Source of the DNA: Stenopsyche tienmushanensis
Taxonomy: Eukaryota > Arthropoda > Insecta > Trichoptera > Stenopsychidae
Assembly (NCBI GenBank): GCA_008973525.1
Contig: WACJ01000406.1
Coordinates: forward strand, 744,001-808,000
Direction of reading: 5' to 3'
Length of the DNA: 64,000 bases
Shown here in pieces: positions 61,663-64,000 of this stretch; positions within the stretch are counted from its first letter, which is position 1, and each line of letters opens with the position of its first letter. The notes beneath the pieces were generated by a model, which saw nothing but the letters and a program-made list of their open reading frames with translations, did not search any database and was not told the origin of the DNA. The translations under genes and the position numbers were made by a program.

Positions 61663-62891
61663 AAGCGGAAAGAAATGTCATTTTTTTTTGTTATTTGGAG
61701 AAAAAAATATTTTAATAAAAGCTGTACAATACTCAATTAAATAATTTCCATTGTTATTTATAATCTCCTTTCACAGATTAGGTAGCTTTTTAATGCATCT
61801 TTCGTAAAATTCGGCTTTTCCACTAAAGTAAGAATCCAAATGATTTATCACTTGTTCCACAGAAGTGATTTTTTTTATCGCGAAGCGCATGTTCTAATGA
61901 CTTGAAAATATGATAGTCTGAAGGTGTAAAATCAGGAAAATATGGTGGATGTTGTAGTACTTCCAAATTCAGCTCCTTATTTTGTTCTGTGTAATCCTTG
62001 CTGCATGTGGTCTTGCATTATCATACTGTAATATTATTTGGTTGTTAACTAGCACTGATCGCTTTTTGAGAATTTCTGCTTTTAACCTATCTAATTGTGC
62101 ACAGTTTAGCTCTGCTGTGACACTTTGGCCAGGTTTTAATAATTCGTAGTGAATTACGCTAAAAAAATCCCACCAAACTCAAAGGAAGACCCTTTTCAAG
62201 GATGGGTCGAGGGGTAGAAATAGGTATTTGATTTGAAGAAAGCCACTGTTTTTCCTTTTCGGGCTGTTGTAGAGGACCCAATTCGCATCCCTAGTAACGA
62301 TCCTTCTTAAAAATGGATCGGTTTCATACCTGGATAATAGCGATGAACAAATGTTCATCCGTTGTTCCAAGGGCGTTGATGACAACTCGTGCGGTACCCA
62401 AATTCCCTGTCTATATTCTTTCAAATGGTCTTTTACTGTCGATCAGGGACAGCCAATATCTAGCGACAATTCCTTTATTGTTTTTCATAGATCATATTCT
62501 ACCAGAGAATTTAATGCGTCATCATCGATTTTTAGAGGTTTACTGATTTTGGTTTATTTTTTAAATTTCTGTCGTCACTTTTGAAGTTTTTGAGCCATCT
62601 ATGGCATTTTCGAATATTCAATATGTTGCCATATGTATCACAGATGCTCTGGGTAACTTATTTTGCTTTTAATCCTTTGTCGGATAAAAACAGTAAACAA
62701 GATCGCAAATCATCAATTTCTGGCTTGGACATTTTCACTATGGCTAAAAAAATATAAAAATATTTGAAAGAGTAAGACAAACAACAGAGCTTCAAAATTA
62801 CACCAACCTTGACGTATTCACTCGACAGCAACCCGAGGTAAACTGACGGCAAAGGACGCAACCAAAAAAAAAATGACATTTCTTTCCGCTT
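61663..62891 (-). mobile_element. mariner element, complete from end to end, nested
   Basis: A 1229-bp element flanked by TA (61661-61662 and 62892-62893). The left end is AAGCGGAAAGAAATGTCATT and the right end read inward is identical over these 20 bases, with a T-run beyond. Length, TA target and terminal repeats are those of a full-size mariner. It sits inside the scrambled element, whose two halves rejoin without it: AGGCGAAATTTTAGG before, and CCCTGACATTTAG after, both found in order in copy 1. It therefore arrived later. Confidence 0.92.
61790..62733 (-). pseudogene. mariner (DD34D) transposase, inactivated
   Basis: Read on the minus strand. The N-terminal helix-turn-helix start is MSKPEIDDLRSCLLFLSDKG (near 62733). 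The conserved GIWVPHELSSTPLEQRMNIC is at about 62350-62415. The first catalytic Asp is at 62287-62289 in VTRDANW, where the family usually has TGDExW. The second is at 62020-62022 in YDNARPHAA and the third at 61916-61918 in PDFTPSDYH. The last two are 104 nt apart, one base short of the 105 needed for 34 intervening residues, so a single-base deletion breaks the frame there. Other frameshifts lie between WVLYNSPKRK and the second Asp. All three catalytic Asp codons survive, yet no continuous protein can be made. Confidence 0.9.
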
Positions 62892-63009
62892 TATATAATA
62901 TTTCGACAACCCTGACATTTAGAACATAAAAACCTATGTGTGAAACGTAGCAAAAGATCCCCCCTAACCCCCAAAAAAATTTGTCGATCCATGTGTAAAA
63001 TACCCTGTA

Positions 63010-63417
63010 TACATGCGTATATTCCTTATCGTTAATTGCATATTAAAGAGGCCCTAATTCTGTTAATTCCCAATTTACAAGATGCTTATAAATATTGGAT
63101 GTGATGTAAGAAAATTCATATTATAATACATAAAGGAATATATATTCTAACATCCTGGGGATGAAAACAGATGCTACAATCGAACCAAGGATTCATAAAA
63201 CATCCAGTTTAATCGCAAAAAAGCTCTATTTTGGATACAAAAAATAATATACAAGTTTGAAATGACCAGCTGAGAACTTCTATACGAAGTAATCATAAAA
63301 AGACGACCTACATTTTTAATGCTTTTTCATATTTAATAATATTTTTCTGGTACTCGCTTTTACTATTTTTGATTGAGAATCGTTGTTAAAATGTGGCAAA
63401 TTCATATTAACGAATAT
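63010..63417. other. A+T-rich spacer
   Basis: Nothing recognisable. Confidence 0.5.
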
Positions 63418-63473
63418 AACGAAATATTGGGTAATTTCTTTAGGAATCTAAAGAAATTACCCAATATTTCGTT
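63418..63473. repeat. Perfect inverted repeat, 26-bp arms with 4-nt loop
   Basis: Arms 63418-63443 and 63448-63473 are exact complements with loop GAAT between. The arm includes AATATTGGGTAATTTCTTTA. A perfect hairpin of this length is rare by chance. It is shorter and more perfect than a typical microRNA precursor. It could instead be a fold-back insertion, a transcript hairpin or an assembly artefact. Confidence 0.9.
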
Positions 63474-64000
63474 TCTCTTCTGATATTTTTGTCGTAAATA
63501 AAGTTTTAATCTGATTGTGTACAATAAATATTTATTACATGGCGCCCAAAGAATGTCATGAAAACCTCTTATATAAAGCGATTTCATATTTTTCCTTTGA
63601 AATGCAATAATTTCTATTAAAATATTCACAATCAATAAGCTTCAGACGTAGCAATCTTATTGAACGAAATACGTTATTACTTTTGGCTTCGCCTTATTAA
63701 ACGAATATTTTAGACGGCATCACGAATAACGGCGTTTTCATTTGCATCTATTATAAGTTGTCTGAAAATTCACCAATGACCTTTAAGCACTAATCCCGAA
63801 TATTACATCTGTCAGGATGTAATACGTTATCTAGGAGACAAATGTTGGATTTGACGAGGGTATTTATCGTCTTCATTAGTTAAACTGAATGGCGAAGTTA
63901 ATTTCGTTATGGCCGGGATGCAACCCGAATAAAATATTTCTTGGAATTGTCGTTCGAAATTTAAGTTTGAGCGATTCAGATTTTCTCGGGATTTAATGGA
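63474..64000. other. A+T-rich DNA without recognisable gene
   Basis: Nothing recognisable to the end of the window. Confidence 0.5.

Larger units (their letters stand above)
61026..63007 (+). mobile_element. Scrambled Tc1/mariner-type element, copy 4, host of a nested mariner
   Basis: The right end read inward from 63007 is CAGGGTATTTTACACATGGA, close to the ends of copy 1. It is followed by TA (63008-63009). The left end keeps CAGGG at 61026 but then jumps to ATCTTTTGCTACGTTTCACA, so about 45 bp of the terminal repeat were lost between GGG runs. One third-aspartate unit (61051-61106, minus) abuts the C-terminal region on the plus strand (61107-61250: KELIYTTKV, EEMLLQTITIEIRKRWHACI), the same inversion as in copies 2 and 3. 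At 61663 it is interrupted by a mariner. Without that insert it is about 750 bp. Confidence 0.8.

Noticed and set aside
62313..62584. Two 77-codon plus frames inside the mariner.
   Set aside because: They are antisense shadows of the mariner transposase, which reads on the minus strand.
1..64000. CRISPR arrays, bacterial operons, rRNA or prophage.
   Set aside because: No regularly spaced short repeats with unique spacers, no operon-like gene packing and no rRNA sequence. All recognised elements are eukaryotic.

Overview
The window looks like non-genic nuclear DNA from an arthropod, most likely an insect. It is strongly A+T rich and has no bacterial-style gene layout. It is dense with eukaryotic transposon families: Tc1/mariner, pogo/Tigger, hAT, Mutator-like, PIF/Harbinger-like and piggyBac-like elements, non-LTR retrotransposons, a Penelope-like GIY-YIG endonuclease, a probable solo LTR and Helitron-like repeats. 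I found no intact host gene, no rRNA and no confident functional tRNA. The species and the neighbouring genes cannot be read from this sequence.

Layout. 1-315: 3' end of an hAT element that keeps a piece of transposase. Shortened relatives of it recur at 5.2, 12.7, 24.7, 33.2, 38.0 and 53.7 kb, two of them with clear 8-bp target duplications. 2.84-3.83 kb: a pogo/Tigger-like element, with related copies at 42.4 and 45.9 kb in opposite orientations. 5.8-6.3 kb: a broken Mutator-like transposase. 11.1-11.9 kb: an unrecognised decayed coding stretch. 12.06 kb: a palindromic PIF/Harbinger-like MITE. 16.2 kb: a young 5'-truncated LINE with a perfect 12-bp duplication. 17.06-18.5 kb: a nearly end-to-end hAT element of the ZBED5/GTF2IRD2-like type. 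20.2 kb: first member of a Tc1/mariner-type family with scrambled internal structure (others at 30.3, 56.4 and 61.0 kb). 24.4 kb: a pogo-type transposase tail. 27.4-28.8 kb: a solo-LTR-like block, a Helitron-like copy, a GC-rich block and a tRNA-derived segment. 34.2 kb: an hAT C-terminus. 39.0-39.5 kb: a Helitron-like repeat with a tandem duplication. 40.4-41.4 kb: a LINE C-terminus next to a Penelope-like endonuclease in the opposite direction. 48.7-49.2 kb: a second unrecognised decayed frame. 50.5-51.6 kb: three nested DNA elements. 55.6-56.0 kb: rearranged LINE reverse-transcriptase pieces. 58.1-59.1 kb: a pogo-like element carrying a 0.7-kb GC-rich insert. 61.0-63.0 kb: a scrambled element with a complete but dead mariner nested in it. 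63.4 kb: a perfect 26-bp hairpin.

The pieces do not cooperate as a pathway. Together they record repeated nested insertion, so order of arrival can be inferred at several points. Nothing here is a convincing new biological system. The best leads are the 65-bp out-of-frame duplications and shared inversion in the scrambled family, the perfect hairpin, and the two unrecognised decayed reading frames. All assignments rest on reading translated motifs and repeat boundaries by eye; no database search was run.
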